Origin: Prorocentrum cordatum
Lineage: Eukaryota; Sar; Dinophyceae; Prorocentrales; Prorocentraceae
NCBI GenBank assembly: GCA_963575745.1
Contig: CAUYUJ010009413.1
Coordinates: forward strand, 419,501 to 483,500
DNA length: 64,000 nt
Direction of reading: 5' to 3'
Positions 9,446 to 20,614 of the stretch are shown here, piece after piece. Each line of letters opens with the position of its first letter. Within the stretch, counting starts at the first letter, position 1. The translations under genes and the position numbers were made by a program. The notes beneath the pieces are model-generated. The model made no database searches. It had not been told where the DNA came from and worked only from the letters and a program-made list of their open reading frames with translations.

Positions 9446-10290
9446 CTTTCTCGGCGGCGGCGACCAACCTGGGCGGAGGGAGGAGGAAGATGGAGGAGGG
9501 GGAAGGGGGAGGAAGGATCAGAGTGGAAGCCGGGGGGAGGGGTAGGGAGTCGGGACAGAATTCTGACGACGAGGATGTAGCAGGATGATGAGGGCCGCAG
9601 CGAATGTGCTGGCCCGCAGGAGCAGAACCCGCACAGAAAACGGTGAGATATCGGCGGCCGGCCCGGGGGAAATGATAGGGAGCGGGCAGTTCTCGACTAC
9701 GCGTACGCGTTAACTTTCGCCGGAGTGACCGTTGGTGCGGGCCCATGGCGGTCCCTCGATCGCCGAGCGCGATGCGGTAGTAGCGTCTTGCGCGTTTGGG
9801 GTTGGCGTCCCCGCGGCCCCCAAAGAACCGCGCACCAAAGGTCCTTTCTCACCCGAGGTCACTCCTGCGTGTAGCCTTCCCCGATGGCGCAGAACACGCC
9901 TCGGAAGGCCGGAGGGCTTCTAAGAAGTGCCGCCGTTTTCTAAGGAGGCCTTCTCGCCTTCCCCTTCTCACTTCCCCACTCAGCTCGCCGCTGATAACAG
10001 ATCGGTCAATAACGAACGATGTACGCAGTGTCAGGAAGCAGCGCTCACGTCGGCACGGCAGGGTCCAGCAGTGTGCGCGTCGGTTTCCTCGGGAGGATTC
10101 GTTCGGCGGCCCTGGGATCGAGCTCTGCCAGCCAGGGCCGTGTTCTGCCACGCGCAGCGGGGGCATGGGAAGGAGGGAAGGCTTCTCGGAAGCAGCCCTG
10201 CCTCTCAGAAGCCGTCCCCCTACCCCTACCCCTTTTGTTCGGAATGCCGAGTGCTCTGATTCTTGAAGTCTGGCCAAGGTACGTGGCTTC
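9446..10290. other. Mostly unrecognised; partial family D near 10140-10225
   Basis: A purine-rich GGAGG stretch covers 9470-9545. At 10140-10225, GCCACGCGCAG, a GGAAGGCTTCTCGGAAGC half and CTCAGAAGC resemble one side of family D. No coding frame stands out. Confidence 0.4.
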
Positions 10291-10293
10291 TTT

Positions 10294-10575
10294 AGCTCGT
10301 TGCCGGACGGGGTCGACCACGTCCACTTCCACGCCCTGGAGGCCGTGCCTGGGTGCCAGTCGGGGGACTGCTTCATGGATACCGGGCTCTTCAGAGTGCC
10401 TCACCAGTTCTTCACCGAAGACGGGCGCAGCGGTGGCCCCGTTTCGCTCGGCGCTTACGCGGGCCAGGAGGCCGTCGTCGAGGCCGACGACTGTCCAGAG
10501 TTGCGGGAAATGCAGGCCCAGATTTTGGCTGCGCGCGAGGCGTTTATCCGCAGGTCTTGCCAGGGGGAGCAGGAC
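10294..10575 (+). CDS. Exon-like reading frame, unknown protein
   Basis: Open frame with very high G/C at third codon positions and balanced composition (GVDHVHFHALEAVPGC, FFTEDGRSGGPVSLGAY, VEADDCPELREMQAQIL). A plausible acceptor TTCTTTAG precedes it at 10286-10293 and a plausible donor CAG|GT lies near 10552. It is followed at once by a 185-nt polypyrimidine tract. The family is unknown to me. The coding call rests on codon bias and amino-acid texture alone. Confidence 0.4.
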
Positions 10576-10589
10576 CGTGGGACGAATGA

Positions 10590-10780
10590 CGGCTCTGACC
10601 TTCCTATCCCCCTTTTCGTTTTTTCCGTCCCTTGCTCTCGCTCTTCCCTGCCTCCCTCCATCCCGCCCTCCCTCTCTTCTGTCTCTCTCCCTGCTTCAGT
10701 CCCTCCCTTGTGCCCCTTCCTCGGTTCCTCCCTCGCTTCCTCTATCCCTCCCCTCAATCTCTCTTCCTCACGACAGAGCA
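10590..10780 (+). repeat. Polypyrimidine tract, about 185 nt
   Basis: Almost uninterrupted C/T with CCCTCC and CTCTCC words, directly after the exon-like frame. It could be an intronic polypyrimidine tract or simple low-complexity sequence. Confidence 0.6.
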
Positions 10781-10979
10781 AATCACTCCTCGTCGCATCA
10801 CCAGGCGTGCTGGTGTTCGGCGGTCTGTGCGTATCGCCGGCGACGTCCTCTGCGTTCCTTGCCTCAGCGTCTTTAACGGTGGGAGTTTGTTAGCCTTCTT
10901 TTCACACAGCTAGGCATTGCCAGCAGCTGCACGGATGGAGGGCGGCTGTTTTCGTGATTCAGGCGGCTATTTCCATGAT

Positions 10980-11660
10980 TCAGTCATCGCCGGATCTTGC
11001 TACACCCTCTTGCCCACGAGCTACGAAATCTACACAAGGGCCCCCTCCTGTCTCGAAGCCTTCTTGGGTCTCCCCTGACTGCCCCCAGGCGCCTTCCAAG
11101 AGTTTCCCTGAGCCCTCTCAGAAGGCTCAAACAGATACCCAGGCAGCCCCAGTGCACCCGAAGATATTTCAGGAAGGCTCCCGGACGACTCCGAGGGAGC
11201 CCGAGCGGGCCCAAGGGAGATCAGAGGTTGTCCAACGGTGATCCTGGGGGACGACTACAGGGGCCCTAAGCCTTAAGAGCGCTCCCAGGTTGCTGACATC
11301 GTTCGAGCATCTCGGGCGGTATTTGAGTGTTTGTTTGGCGGCCTTGGGATATTCCCCGCTTTCTGTTCGAGATGGCTCAAGCGGGCCTCGGAGTACCCAT
11401 TAGCGGTCAAGAACCACCAGATGGTATCCACATTGCCCAGGACTGCGCCTAAAGGGCCGAAGAGGGCTCCCAGCGGAGCATACGATTTCCCAGCAGGGCC
11501 CTGCAAGACGGCCCAAAGCTGGCCCAGGAGTGCGCCAAATTGCCTCCAAAGGGCTCCAAGACAGCCCCACCAATGGCACACGAGGACGTCGAGTTGCCGC
11601 GAACTGGCCACAATGGGGCCCCAAGAGCACGTAACTGTGGCCCGCATGCCACCAGAGCAA
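10980..11660. other. CCAAG/CCCCAGG-rich interspersed sequence
   Basis: Diffuse repeats of GCCCCAAG and CTCCCAGG words. They are reverse-complement-like to the CTTGGGGGC-rich stretches at 18866, 27078, 29260 and 44700. No exact unit and no gene were recognised. Confidence 0.35.
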
Positions 11661-11703
11661 GCCCAAGAAGGCAACATTGGAGCTTAACGTTGGAGTCGGA
11701 GTC

Positions 11704-11772
11704 GGAGGAGGAGGAGGAGGAGGAGGAGGAGGAGGAGGAGGAGGAGGAGGAGGAGGAGGAGGAGGAGGAGAG
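11704..11772 (+). repeat. (GAG)n microsatellite
   Basis: Near-perfect GAG trinucleotides, continuing as degenerate GGAGG purines to 11870. 11880-12150 shows nothing recognisable. Confidence 0.9.
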
Positions 11773-12149
11773 GAGGGGGAGGAGGAGGAGCAGGAGGTGG
11801 ACGTAGCGGAGGAGGGGGATGAGGAGGGTGAGGAGAGGGAGGGGAAGGTGGAGGGGGCGGGGGAGGGATGCCTGCTCTGCCCTCCGAACCTCTCCGTTTG
11901 AATCTTTCCTTCCCTTATAGTTGTTCCTTTTTGTTAGCCTCTCTCGTCTCTCCCCTGACCTCTGGCAGCAGCCGTCCTCTACCAGCAGCTGAGATGATCA
12001 CAGCCCCGGATTTCGTTGTCCTCCCGCTTCCCGTCTAGCTCCTTGTTTTCCTTTCGACCTCATTCCGTCCGCTCTGCCCGGAACGCTCCCAGGCGTTTGG
12101 CTCTAGCCCGAGCGCCTAGCGCGATCGCGGAGGCGGAGAGGCACCAGCG

Positions 12150-13205
12150 CTCTTGGTCTCCAGCATGGCACAGACGAGCGAGAAAGACAAGTGCTGTGCG
12201 AAAGAGCTGTTGTCACTGGCCAGGGCGAACACGATCTTTCGAGAGCACCACGGGCACATGACGCCGAAGGGCTGGCAGTATGGTAGTAGGGCCGAGTGTT
12301 TCACGTGCCGACCTTCATGGACTTGGCATGGTTGGATCCCCGACAAAAGTTTGGAAGGACGGCCTCCAGTGCAAATGTTGCAAGGCCGCCTTCAAAAGGC
12401 CGTGGTCGGCCAACGGCCAGCAGAACGGCAACCAACTGAACTACGACAAAGGCTACGACGGCGGCTACAACGAGAAGCGATGGGGTGGTCAGAGGGCGGA
12501 AACCAAGGAACTCGCCCGGGCGTTGGTCCCGATCGGGGAGCAAAAGGGCGGCATGCAGCTGGCAAGTGGAGCGCCGTTCGGCAGTCAGCTCAAGGGTTCC
12601 GCGGCCAAGACCGAGGCGCTCCTGACCCGCCGAGGGTGAAAACTCGCCCGGAGAGGTCGGCCACGGAGGTCGCCAAGCAAGACCCGCTTTTCGAAAATAT
12701 CCATGGCGAAGGCATGGCCCAGCAGCAGAGCTTCATGGAGCAGCTGGTCGCCATCATAACCCTAGAACAGCTGACGCTTCAAGGAACCATTGACCTGGAG
12801 AAGGACGTGGAGCCTGATGACGAGGAGGTGGCGAAACAGCCAAGATGGCGGTCGCGGGGGCCAAGATGAAGGTGCCGATGCGACTTGCAATCGGGGGCGC
12901 AGGCATTCACCACCTGGCCCCATGAGTACATCAGCAGGGCGAAGGCGTTAGCGGTGGGCAAGGAGGCCATCCGGCAGGAGGCCAAGAAGAGAAGGATCGA
13001 CGCGACCAAAACAAAGGAGACAGCTGCACCACCATCCGCGGCGGCAGCAGCGGCATCGGCGGCGAGCCACTCGAGCGGGGGCCAGACTGGCGACCAGACG
13101 GCAGCCGACGACAAAGACAAGGACGCGGACATGGTGGAGGAGGCGCTCCAGAAGGCCAGGTCGAAAGCAGCCGGACGGGCTGCCCGGTTCAAGGCGTCCG
13201 CTTGA
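12150..13205 (+). pseudogene. Decayed LINE-like element, N-terminal region
   Basis: Protein-like plus-strand sense. KCCAKELLSLARANTIF and GWQYGSRAECFTC lie in one frame. DGLQCKCCKAAFKRPW and a Tyr/Gly/Asn-rich segment lie in a second frame (12330-12640). The first frame returns with MEQLVAIITLEQLTLQGTI, has a stop at 12868, then runs from 12885 as an Ala/Lys-rich likely coiled coil to a stop at 13205. The Cys clusters suggest zinc binding. Its position just upstream of the endonuclease-like block suggests the nucleic-acid-binding N-terminus of a LINE; this is inferred from context. Confidence 0.45.
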
Positions 13206-14220
13206 CGATCACCGCCTGGCGCCCGATTGATAGCAAAGTCCGACTCTGGCGTCAGGGCCATCTTCGTCGGCAGCATCGCCGCGGGTCCGCTGTGGAGCCG
13301 CGACTTCATGGCATGCGCGCATGGACGGACGGCAACCTGCACAGTGGGCAAGGAGGTATTGGTACGCATATGCTGCAGGAGACGCATCTGCGCATGCAAG
13401 TGCTTGAGGGGAATTATGCGATGCCGCGCGCGCGGGGTCTCGCGACGTGCCTCGCGGCGGCCCAACAGTCAGTCAAGTCCGAGGGGGGGCTCGATGGGCG
13501 GCGCTTTGTCGCGGCGTGGGTGCACTTCAGGACGTCGTGCTTCAGGGGGCTGGCACCGCACGCTGCGCGGCGCAGGCGCGCTGGAGCTGCGACCGACGGA
13601 GGACTGGGCGGCGACGGCGGCCAGCCGCTGAAGGAGGGAGCTGACGCGATGAGATTGGCGGAGATTGCAACGTTCGCGCAGCGCACGCCTAGGAACGTCG
13701 CGGTGGACACCAATGCCCGCCCGACCAGGTTCGCCGGAGCGGGCCGATGCGACCTGCCTGGCGACGCGCGCATTTTCGCGCCATCTGGGGACCTGCCGGC
13801 CTGCTACAAGACAGACGCAGAGCCCCCCTCTTCGGCTTCGGGCTCGCAGGCCCCGGGCCCGCGGGCGCGTCGTCGACCTCGAGCCCGTCGCGGGCGCCAG
13901 CCAGGGGCCGCGCGCGGGCCAGCCGCTGCGCGTCGAGGCGAAGATCGAGCGTCGCATCTCCAGGGGGCCGGCGCTGCCGACGGCGCCCTGCCGCCCGATA
14001 GCTGGACGGGCGGAGGAAGTCGAACGCAGGCGACAAAGCCCAGGGGCGCGAGCGGCAGAAGGGGGCGAGACGGAGCCGAGCGCGAATCACTGGCACCGCC
14101 GCGGCAGCAACGACCACATCTACAGCGTGACGACGAGAAGATCGCCGACGCGCGCTGGGGGGGCCATCTCGCCAATTGGCTGGACAGCTCCCCCGAGACT
14201 GCCAGGCGGAGAGTTTAGCG
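13206..14220 (+). pseudogene. Decayed LINE endonuclease (EEP-like) region
   Basis: THMLQETHLRMQVLEGNY near 13365-13420 carries the LQET motif of endonuclease/exonuclease/phosphatase domains. It is followed by ARGLATCLAAAQQSVKS, VAAWVHF, a segment NVAVDTNARPTRFAGAG in the place of the GDFN-type motif, and SGDLPACYK. After a frame change comes VVDLEPVAGASQGPRAGQP, resembling the final strand of dinoflagellate LINE endonucleases. Key acidic and His residues are degraded and several frame shifts are needed, so it is inactive as assembled. No reverse transcriptase YxDD motif follows. Confidence 0.55.
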
Positions 14221-15950
14221 ACGACGCGCCAGAGAGCAGGGGCGCGCACCGCGAGTGGCCAGGAGAGCAAGGCGAGGTGGGCTCGTCGCTGCAGACCGCG
14301 ATCTCGGAGTGGAGGACAGGGTGGATCGCTCCGCGAAGGCAGCTGGATACAATCGCAACATCGAGGGCGCCCAGAGGACCACCGCCTACATGGACAAGCC
14401 CGAGGGAATGTGATCGAGGAGACCGAGAAGATTTGGATGTGCCACCCCAGGCATCAAGAAGAACCACCGCCCGAGCTCCGACGCGTGGGAGATGCAATCG
14501 CAAGGGGCGCCGAAGCGGGGCGCGCTGGACCAGCCGCAACGTCGACCCCTCCAGATGCTTCGGTGGCAGGGCTAGAATTGGGGTCTGGGGCCGAGGCGAC
14601 TGGGCAGACGCAAGGGTAAGAACGGCGGGATTGCACCGTGGCAGACGACGGCGAACTGGGGCCAGAGCCAGCCGGCCACGACAGAGGCGACGCGATGGCC
14701 GCAGCCGACGCCATCGGCATGGGCGAGAGATTCGAGAAGGAGCACCAGCCGCGATCCCCCGAGCCCACCGACTGCATCACCGTCCCGCAGCTCTACAAAG
14801 CATTTGGTAAGGAAGCCAACTGATTGCGCGGAGAACGCCGCCGCCGGGTCAGCACGATGGGGGGCGCCCACTGCCGGGCGAAAGATATCCCGAGCCGCGA
14901 CCGGCAAAGGCAGAGGGCGATCCTAACAGTTCAGGGGGCGCGCGCAGCGTGAATCGGCCAATAGTGCGTCATCTTCAGCACGAAGAAGACTGGGGCCGCA
15001 TGGCTACGGCGCTCAACGCGCGCGCGAAGCTGGCCAGAACGGGCAGGGTGGGGCGGCGCGAGCCGCTGGCGACCTGCTGCAAAAGGCTCTCGCGGGAGGG
15101 AGTTCCATCAGCGTGTGAGCAGATTTCGAGAACGGCCAGGCTGCGCAGGAAGATCAGAGGCCCAAAGATCAACGAGATTGGGGAGGCAGACTTCGACGGG
15201 CTAGATGCATGGCGACGCAGGCGAAGCTGGAGAGACAAATCTCGCCGCAGCCGGCCCTGCGTCGCTCTTCTCGGGGGCGCGAAGCGTCGGTGGCCGACGC
15301 GGAGACCAGTGCGCTGCGGGGCGCTGCTCGAGACGACAATGCCGGGGGGAGGCGCGAGGACGAGTGCGTGAGGAAATGGGGCGAAGGCTACCAGCCCGAG
15401 AGGACGCGTCGGCCCGGCGACGATGGACATCGAGCAGGTGCGGAAGGACGCGCCGACGCGCCACGACCGAGGTGGGCGCAGCGAGGACGTCGCCAGCGCA
15501 GGGAGAGGCATCCACAACGACGGCAAAGGCACAGACGTGATGATCATGGACGACGTCGAGCGAGTAAACCCGACAGCGCAGGGAGGCATTCGCGGGCGCG
15601 CGCAACAGTTGCGAGGAGGAGGTCGTCTGGCCATGGCAGACCTCACACGCGCCGTCTATGTGAAGGCCGCGGCCGCGAGGGGGAAGGCTGGACGACGCGT
15701 CCACGACCGGGGGGGGGGACCGCGCTCTAGCGTTGCTCGCGCGTTTCGCGAGAAAGCGGGAGCTGCTCGACAGGGGCCAGATCCGGGCGCGGGCGAAGGA
15801 CGTGGAGGAGGACTTCGCCGCAGCGGTGGCAAATAATTTTCGTTTAAGAGGAGCGATGCCGAGGGCGCCCGATGACGAGACGCCGCAGGAGTTGGGAAAC
15901 CGCTTGCGCACTTGGCCATGCGCCCAGGATGGCTCTGGCCAGGGGTGGCG
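14221..15950 (+). pseudogene. Possible continuation of decayed coding sequence
   Basis: Short protein-like stretches in changing frames: MGERFEKEHQPRSPEPTD and VPQLYKAFGKEAN (stop at 14821), RHLQHEEDWGRMATALNAR (about 14967), INEIGEADFDGLDAW (about 15170) and DVEEDFAAAVANNFRLRG (about 15800). High-GC composition makes chance open frames easy, so this is tentative. It may be the rest of the LINE or a separate gene relic. A 50-bp unit with CCCAGGATGGCTCTGGC is duplicated at 15917 and 15967. Confidence 0.3.
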
Positions 15951-16189
15951 GTGACGTATGCTCGCCCATGGGCCCAGGATGGCTCTGGCAAGGGGTGGTG
16001 TTGGTGGTGGTGTGTGTCGGCCCTTTTCAGATCCTTTTCCTCCCTGTTGGACCACGCCCCTAGGGCCGTTTTTCTTCTCGTCCTGAGTTTTTTTTGACGG
16101 TCGCAGGTCTAAGAACCCGGCGAGGGCCTTTGGATATTGAAACTTCCCAAACACCAGCCGCTACAATTTTTCGGGGCCTCGGGACTGGG

Positions 16190-16710
16190 GAGGCGAGGGC
16201 GGGTGGGCCTGGAATCAAGGCAACTTCGTTCCGGAGCGTTCCGGAACGCACTGAAACGGCCACAGCGCCGGAAACATTTTCCAAACCCGCCGAGTCTCAG
16301 AGATTTTCAGTTTAGGTCGGCTCGATGTTGTCTCGAATCCGCCTGCGTCTTAGAAGAACGGGCTCTGGCGCATGACCCTTGGCGTCGGATCCCGAGCGGA
16401 TGGAAATGGGGGCGATTGAACTGGAGGGGTGAATACAAAGCCCCCAAATGGGGCCCTCTAGGGCCCCTTCTGGACACAGCTGGGGCCCTAATGAACCCTT
16501 CTAGGGCCTTTGTCTTCACTTTCCATGTAGGTCACCCTCCATACCGCCCGCCCAAGGATCTTTGGGGAGGTCAAGGAAAGGTCCCAGCGTAGGCGCAGGT
16601 GTTCTTCGTATTCGGGAGCGCTCTGAGAAGGCCGCGGCGCCCGAGACATCCTCCACAGACGCCTGATCTCAGAGATTCTTGATGTATGCTCACCCGAATT
16701 TGCCCTCGTC
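16190..16710 (+). repeat. Family U, two diverged copies
   Basis: A segment with a GGAGCG core, a GGCC..CAGCGCC word, GAAACATTTTCC or GAGACATCCTCC, and CTCAGAGATT occurs at 16220-16320 and 16600-16690. 15951-16190 shows nothing recognisable. Confidence 0.4.
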
Positions 16711-16721
16711 GTGGCGCAGAA

Positions 16722-16887
16722 ACCACGCGCAGAGGGGGTAAGGGGGGGTAGGGGGGAAGGTTTTTTAGAAACACCCCTGCTTTTCAGAAGGCGCGAGCCT
16801 TGTGTGTAGATGTAAAGCCGGCGGCGTTAAAAAACAAAGAAAAAACAAAACACTATATATGTGTATATACATACATACATACATACA

Positions 16888-16935
<48 letters not shown>

Positions 16936-16980
16936 GTTCGAAGAAGCCTTCCCCCCCACCCTCTTGTGCGCGCCGCCAGC
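16722..16980. mobile_element. Family D foldback split by a (CATA)n(TA)n microsatellite
   Basis: The left half (16722-16815) has CACGCGCAGAGGGGG, GGGAAGG and CAGAAGGCGCGAGCC. The right half (16937-16980) has GAAGAAGCCTTCCCCCC and CTCTTGTGCGCGCCGCCA. Between them lies 16860-16935, about 13 CATA repeats followed by a TA run. The intact family D copies at 17626, 24810, 31354 and 46272 lack the microsatellite, so it arose or inserted at the element centre. Confidence 0.7.
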
Positions 16981-17519
16981 GAAAAACGGGCCCACATGGC
17001 CCCGCCAGCCATGGCCCGCTCGCTTGGGGTGCTTGGGGTTGGCCTCCCAGGCCGCGCACCAGAGGTCGTTCTTGCCTAGGCAATGGCGCAATCGAGGGCG
17101 CGAAGTCTTTCGCGCATCGCGGTTCGGCCCCGATTCCTCTTCACATCCTCCTCTCCTCCCTTGGGGGGCTGCGCGAGAGCGCTGAGCTCTAAGCGCGAAA
17201 TTCGGCGCCCCTACCCAGGGGCACACCTCCGCGCAGCCGATACAGAAACGGGCTCCGGCGAAGGACCCCGGCGTCGGCGTCAGGCCAGCTGGCTGGCCCC
17301 CCGGCGGTGGGCTGGGGCGCTCCGCCTGCCGCGCGAGCCGCGGGGGCGCGCCGCTGCCGCTGCCCGGGCGCGGGGCGCACTGCTTCGTCGCCGCCGAGGA
17401 CCCGCCTGCGCCGCTGCGGCTTCTGCTGCCGCTGCCGCCTGCGCCGCGGTCGACTGGCCGCCGCCGCTGAGTTCGGAGGAGGAAGAGGTACCGAACTACC
17501 CTTCACTCATTTGGTTTTC

Positions 17520-17615
17520 TGTGCCTCCTGGGGCCCTCGTCTTCACCGCTTGATTCGCCTCGAAATTCGGGTCAGAACACACCCTGGGAGAAGTCGGGGG
17601 AGTAGCAGTATCGAA
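17520..17615 (+). repeat. Family Q repeat
   Basis: CCTCCTGGGGCCCTCG, a CACCGCT word, GATTCGCCTCGAAATTC and GAGAAGTCGGGG match the segments at 9385 and 40605. Confidence 0.6.
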
Positions 17616-17625
17616 CCTGCCTCGG

Positions 17626-17788
17626 CGTGCAGAGGGTGACCAGGGAAGATGGGAAGGCTTCCTAGAAGGAAGCTGGTTCTCGGAAGTCGCGGGCCTTATC
17701 TACAGATGTTCGGCCCCCGCCTTCTGAGAAGCAGCCTCCTGTTGAGAAACCATCCCCCCTCCCCTGCCCCCCTTGTGTGCGCCGCCAA
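17626..17788. mobile_element. Family D foldback, intact copy
   Basis: Palindromic element: GGGAAGGCTTCCTAGAAG, GGAAGTCGCGGGCC, centre near CTACAGATG, CCGCCTTCTGAGAAGC, then ATCCCCCCT. The outer ends CGTGCAGAGGG and CCCTTGTGTGCGCCGCCA are loosely inverted. Confidence 0.75.
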
Positions 17789-18291
17789 GACCTGAATGCG
17801 CCGCTGCGGCTTCTGCTGCCGCTGTCGTCTGCGCCGCCGTCGATTGGCTGGTGCCGCCCCAGACACGCTCGCATCGTAGAAAACGTCAGGACGAGAGGTT
17901 CTTCCTTGTCTTCGGCCTCTGGGGGGCCCTCCAGGCTCCGGGACCGTCACAAAGCGTAAAGGATGAAAGACAGGCACAGGGGACCAGGTCAGGATCTCGT
18001 GGACCGCGTGGAGTCAACCCGCATAGTAAGGATGAGCAACTTTCCAATGTTACCCTTGCATCCTTCCCCGTTGGTCCATCCCAGGCCGCGTTCGCTGGCC
18101 AAGGCCTTTGCATCCTTATCGTGCGCCATTATTATGATACGGCTTGATTGTACTAGGGACCGGGTCGGGTCTTCCGGGCCGCGTACCGAAAAAGTATCGG
18201 TGGCGACGGTAGGGGCAAATAGCCCAGGGGCGGGCATTACACGCATCCTTCTGGGAGCCTCGCCGAAAACACGAGCGTCCCAGGATTCACC

Positions 18292-18433
18292 GAGCGCGTT
18301 CCACTACTCGCAAAGTGCCTACTCGCAAACGTCAGAAAAATACATGTCTGCATCCATGCGATTTGTCATGGATCCCCCGCGGCGGATCGAGGTCATTTGC
18401 GAGCAGTTACTTTGCGAGTAGTGAAACGCGCTC
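18292..18433. mobile_element. 142-bp MITE, family T
   Basis: TIRs at 18292-18316 and 18409-18433 read GAGCGCGTTYCACTACTCGC, continuing AAAGT on both sides, about 25 bp with one mismatch. The interior is also partly paired. Single copy in the window and no clear target duplication. Confidence 0.7.
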
Positions 18434-18705
18434 GTCTAGGGACACATGGATTGCTCTTCCCTCGGCTATTTCGATTAGGCATAAAAGTGACCCCCCTTAC
18501 CGCCGCAGTCTCGCAGACTGCCGACGTCCCCACCGCCCCACCGCATCTGCGGGGTGCTACTTATTCATCCCCTGCACCGTCCTGATGCTCTTCCTCCTCG
18601 CACACGCGCGATTGTCTCTCTGCCAGGAAGGGACTACTCCTATTTTATACAGGCATCTTTGCAAATGCGGCTTTGCCAAGCCTGTCTGTCGGAATCGTTG
18701 AGGGA

Positions 18706-18832
18706 GGGTTTGGTGCGGCACGTTTCGTCCCCTGCCGCCGGCCCCCTCTCTCGGAGACTGGGATGAGTGAGAGCCATGTTGCGAGGCCTCGGCGCCGTCG
18801 TGAAGCAGCGTCGGAACACCGAACGGGGGCCA
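18706..18832 (+). repeat. Family G repeat, copy 1
   Basis: CCCCTGCCGCCGGCCCCCTC, TCTCGGAGA, a GAGGCCTYGGCGC word and GTGAAGCAG match 33222-33315. The function is unknown. Confidence 0.6.
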
Positions 18833-18865
18833 CTGGAGATATGAGCGTGCCAGAGTCCATACAAA

Positions 18866-19010
18866 AACCTAAGGAACATCGCAGATGTCGTCTTGTGCCC
18901 CTCTTGGGGGTGCTCTTGGAGCGCTCTTGGGGGCCTCTTGAATGCCTCTTGGGGCGTCTTGGGTATCATCTTGGACGCCGTCCTAGAGGCGGCAAGGCCG
19001 TTTTTAACTA
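18866..19010 (+). repeat. Family H, CTTGGGGGC-rich repeat
   Basis: CCTAAGGAACAT followed by repeated CTCTTGGGGGC and CGTCTTGGG words. Similar stretches occur at 27078-27460, 29260-29420 and 44700-44930. Confidence 0.45.
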
Positions 19011-19265
19011 GTTTTCGAACATGTCTCTTGAAAGTGGAAATGGTAAAACAAGGCCATTGAAAACGGCAAAACAACGGCTCTGGGATTGGAACCGGAGCCA
19101 AAAACAAAAATGGCGACGTAACCGGAAAAAAACAATGGCGACGGAACCGGCAACAAAACCAAATTGGTAACAAAACAGCCCTGTCGTTTCCAGGGCCCAC
19201 TGAGTCTTGGGCCGTCTCGGAGGCCGTCTCGAAGGCGCGGACACTGCGTACTCTATTATGGTTTA

Positions 19266-19545
19266 TGGGATGGGGGACGCGAAGAACGTGTAATTTACAA
19301 GGGGTCGTGGCTCTGGGGGCGCAAGTCTCGCGTAATTTATTAGAAAGTATCGCCTCGCAGACGCAAACATTGTATAATTAGCGAAGAACTACGGTCGACG
19401 GATCGCGAACACAGTGATTTGCGAGGATGCACGGCGTCGGGGACGCGAATCGTGTGTAAGTTACGCAGGATCGTGGTCTCGGGGGCGCGAACATGTTGTA
19501 AGTTATGCGGGATTGTGGTTTCGGGAGCGTGGAACGCATACATTT
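19266..19545 (+). repeat. 43-bp tandem repeat, 6-7 diverged copies
   Basis: The unit begins GGGGGCGCGAA, has a GTGTAAGTTA middle and ends GGATCGTGGTCTC. It is well conserved at 19438-19525 and increasingly diverged towards 19266. Confidence 0.7.
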
Positions 19546-19673
19546 TTTCGTGTCCCAGGGCCCCCCAGGAAGTTTGAGAACCCCCCCAGCCAGTGGTAAC
19601 CAGGGCCCTTTTCGGCTCCCACCCCTCGCGCGGACTTCAATAATTCACAGTCGGAAGCAGGAAGCAGGACTGC

Positions 19674-19842
19674 AGTGGAGACCCATACCAAGAAACACCC
19701 TGCTTGCCTCCAGGGAGCCCTAGGTTTCTTTGGCTTCGTTGTGCTTATTATTTAAAGCGTGACGCTCCCACACCAAAAATCAATTGACGTCCTGGGATCT
19801 CAGGGTTGGGTTTCTTGCGGAAGATTTCTGGTGGTCGAGCCC
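19674..19842 (+). mobile_element. Family F element, copy 1
   Basis: AGTGGAG at the left, CCAAGAAACACCCTGCTTGC, CCCACACCAAAAA, GACGTCCTGGG and TCAGGGTTGGGTTTCTTG match 31176-31349 in order. The right terminal repeat is eroded here. Confidence 0.65.
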
Positions 19843-19849
19843 TTTACTG

Positions 19850-20440
19850 TATAGCATTGGAGACTGGAAACTGGAATTGGCGCCGGGAGCAGCACGCCTA
19901 ATCCGCGGAGCTTGGTGGCACCACACGGGGGCTGGTGGATCCTGTAAGGTTTCATGTTTCATTCCTCCGACCTCGGAGGAGTCGGGGGTGGACAGAACTC
20001 CCACCCTGGCACGTCGATTCGTGAACTGTCCGTTTTCGGTTCTCGAGAGGCCGCCGCGGCCGTAATTTTCCGTGTTTGCGCACGCCAGGTTTGGGCACGT
20101 TGTGTTCAAGGGTTATGATGTTCCAGCCTACTTTAGCCTTGATCACCAGAAAATAAGTTCGAGCACCAGAGATGTACCCAAAAGCTCTAAGTGTTTCACG
20201 TGTCGGGCCTTGGGAGACTCTCGTCCGACACTCTTTCGACGCTATTTCGACACGTTTCTGGGTGCTCTAAATTATTTCTGGGATGTGGTCCTTCATTACG
20301 ATGAGAGCAGCATAACTCAAGGGGGCTCTGTCCATCCCCGGAGCACTGGCCAGCGACCCTGTCTTGCTCCGTCCCTCGTCGGCGCATGTCGGCCCTCTCA
20401 CGTCTCGTGGGCCTCATGTGGGCCCATGCTTCGTGCATCT
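19850..20440. other. No recognisable feature
   Basis: Mixed, comparatively AT-richer sequence with no convincing frame or repeat. Confidence 0.45.
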
Positions 20441-20614
20441 TAGGGGGGAACAAAAACACACACACACACAGACACAATTATTCATCGATTCCATAGAAAA
20501 TATAGGACAATATGCTGTGGGGGGGGGGGGGAAGACGAAAACCCAGAAAATATAGAAAAATATGTTCAATCCTGTTATTTCTGTGTATGTATTTGTGTGT
20601 CCCAGGGCCCCTTC
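20441..20614 (+). repeat. Family C repeat, copy 2
   Basis: ACACACACACACAGACACAA, ATCGATTCC, AAATATAG motifs, a long G-run, GAAGACGAAAACCC and CCCAGGGCCCCTTC in the family order. Confidence 0.75.

Larger units (their letters stand above)
17388..17862 (+). repeat. Duplicated 70-bp GC-rich segment
   Basis: GCGCCGCTGCGGCTTCTGCT and its context occur at about 17405-17470 and again at about 17797-17860, 392 bp apart, with family Q and family D copies between. One frame reads APLRLLLPL in both copies, so a duplicated exon is possible but unproven. Confidence 0.5.

Noticed and set aside
11366-11378. ATGGCTCAAG resembling the 3' end of the dinoflagellate spliced leader
   Set aside because: Only ten bases match and the preceding sequence does not fit the 22-nt leader. 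No second relict is nearby.
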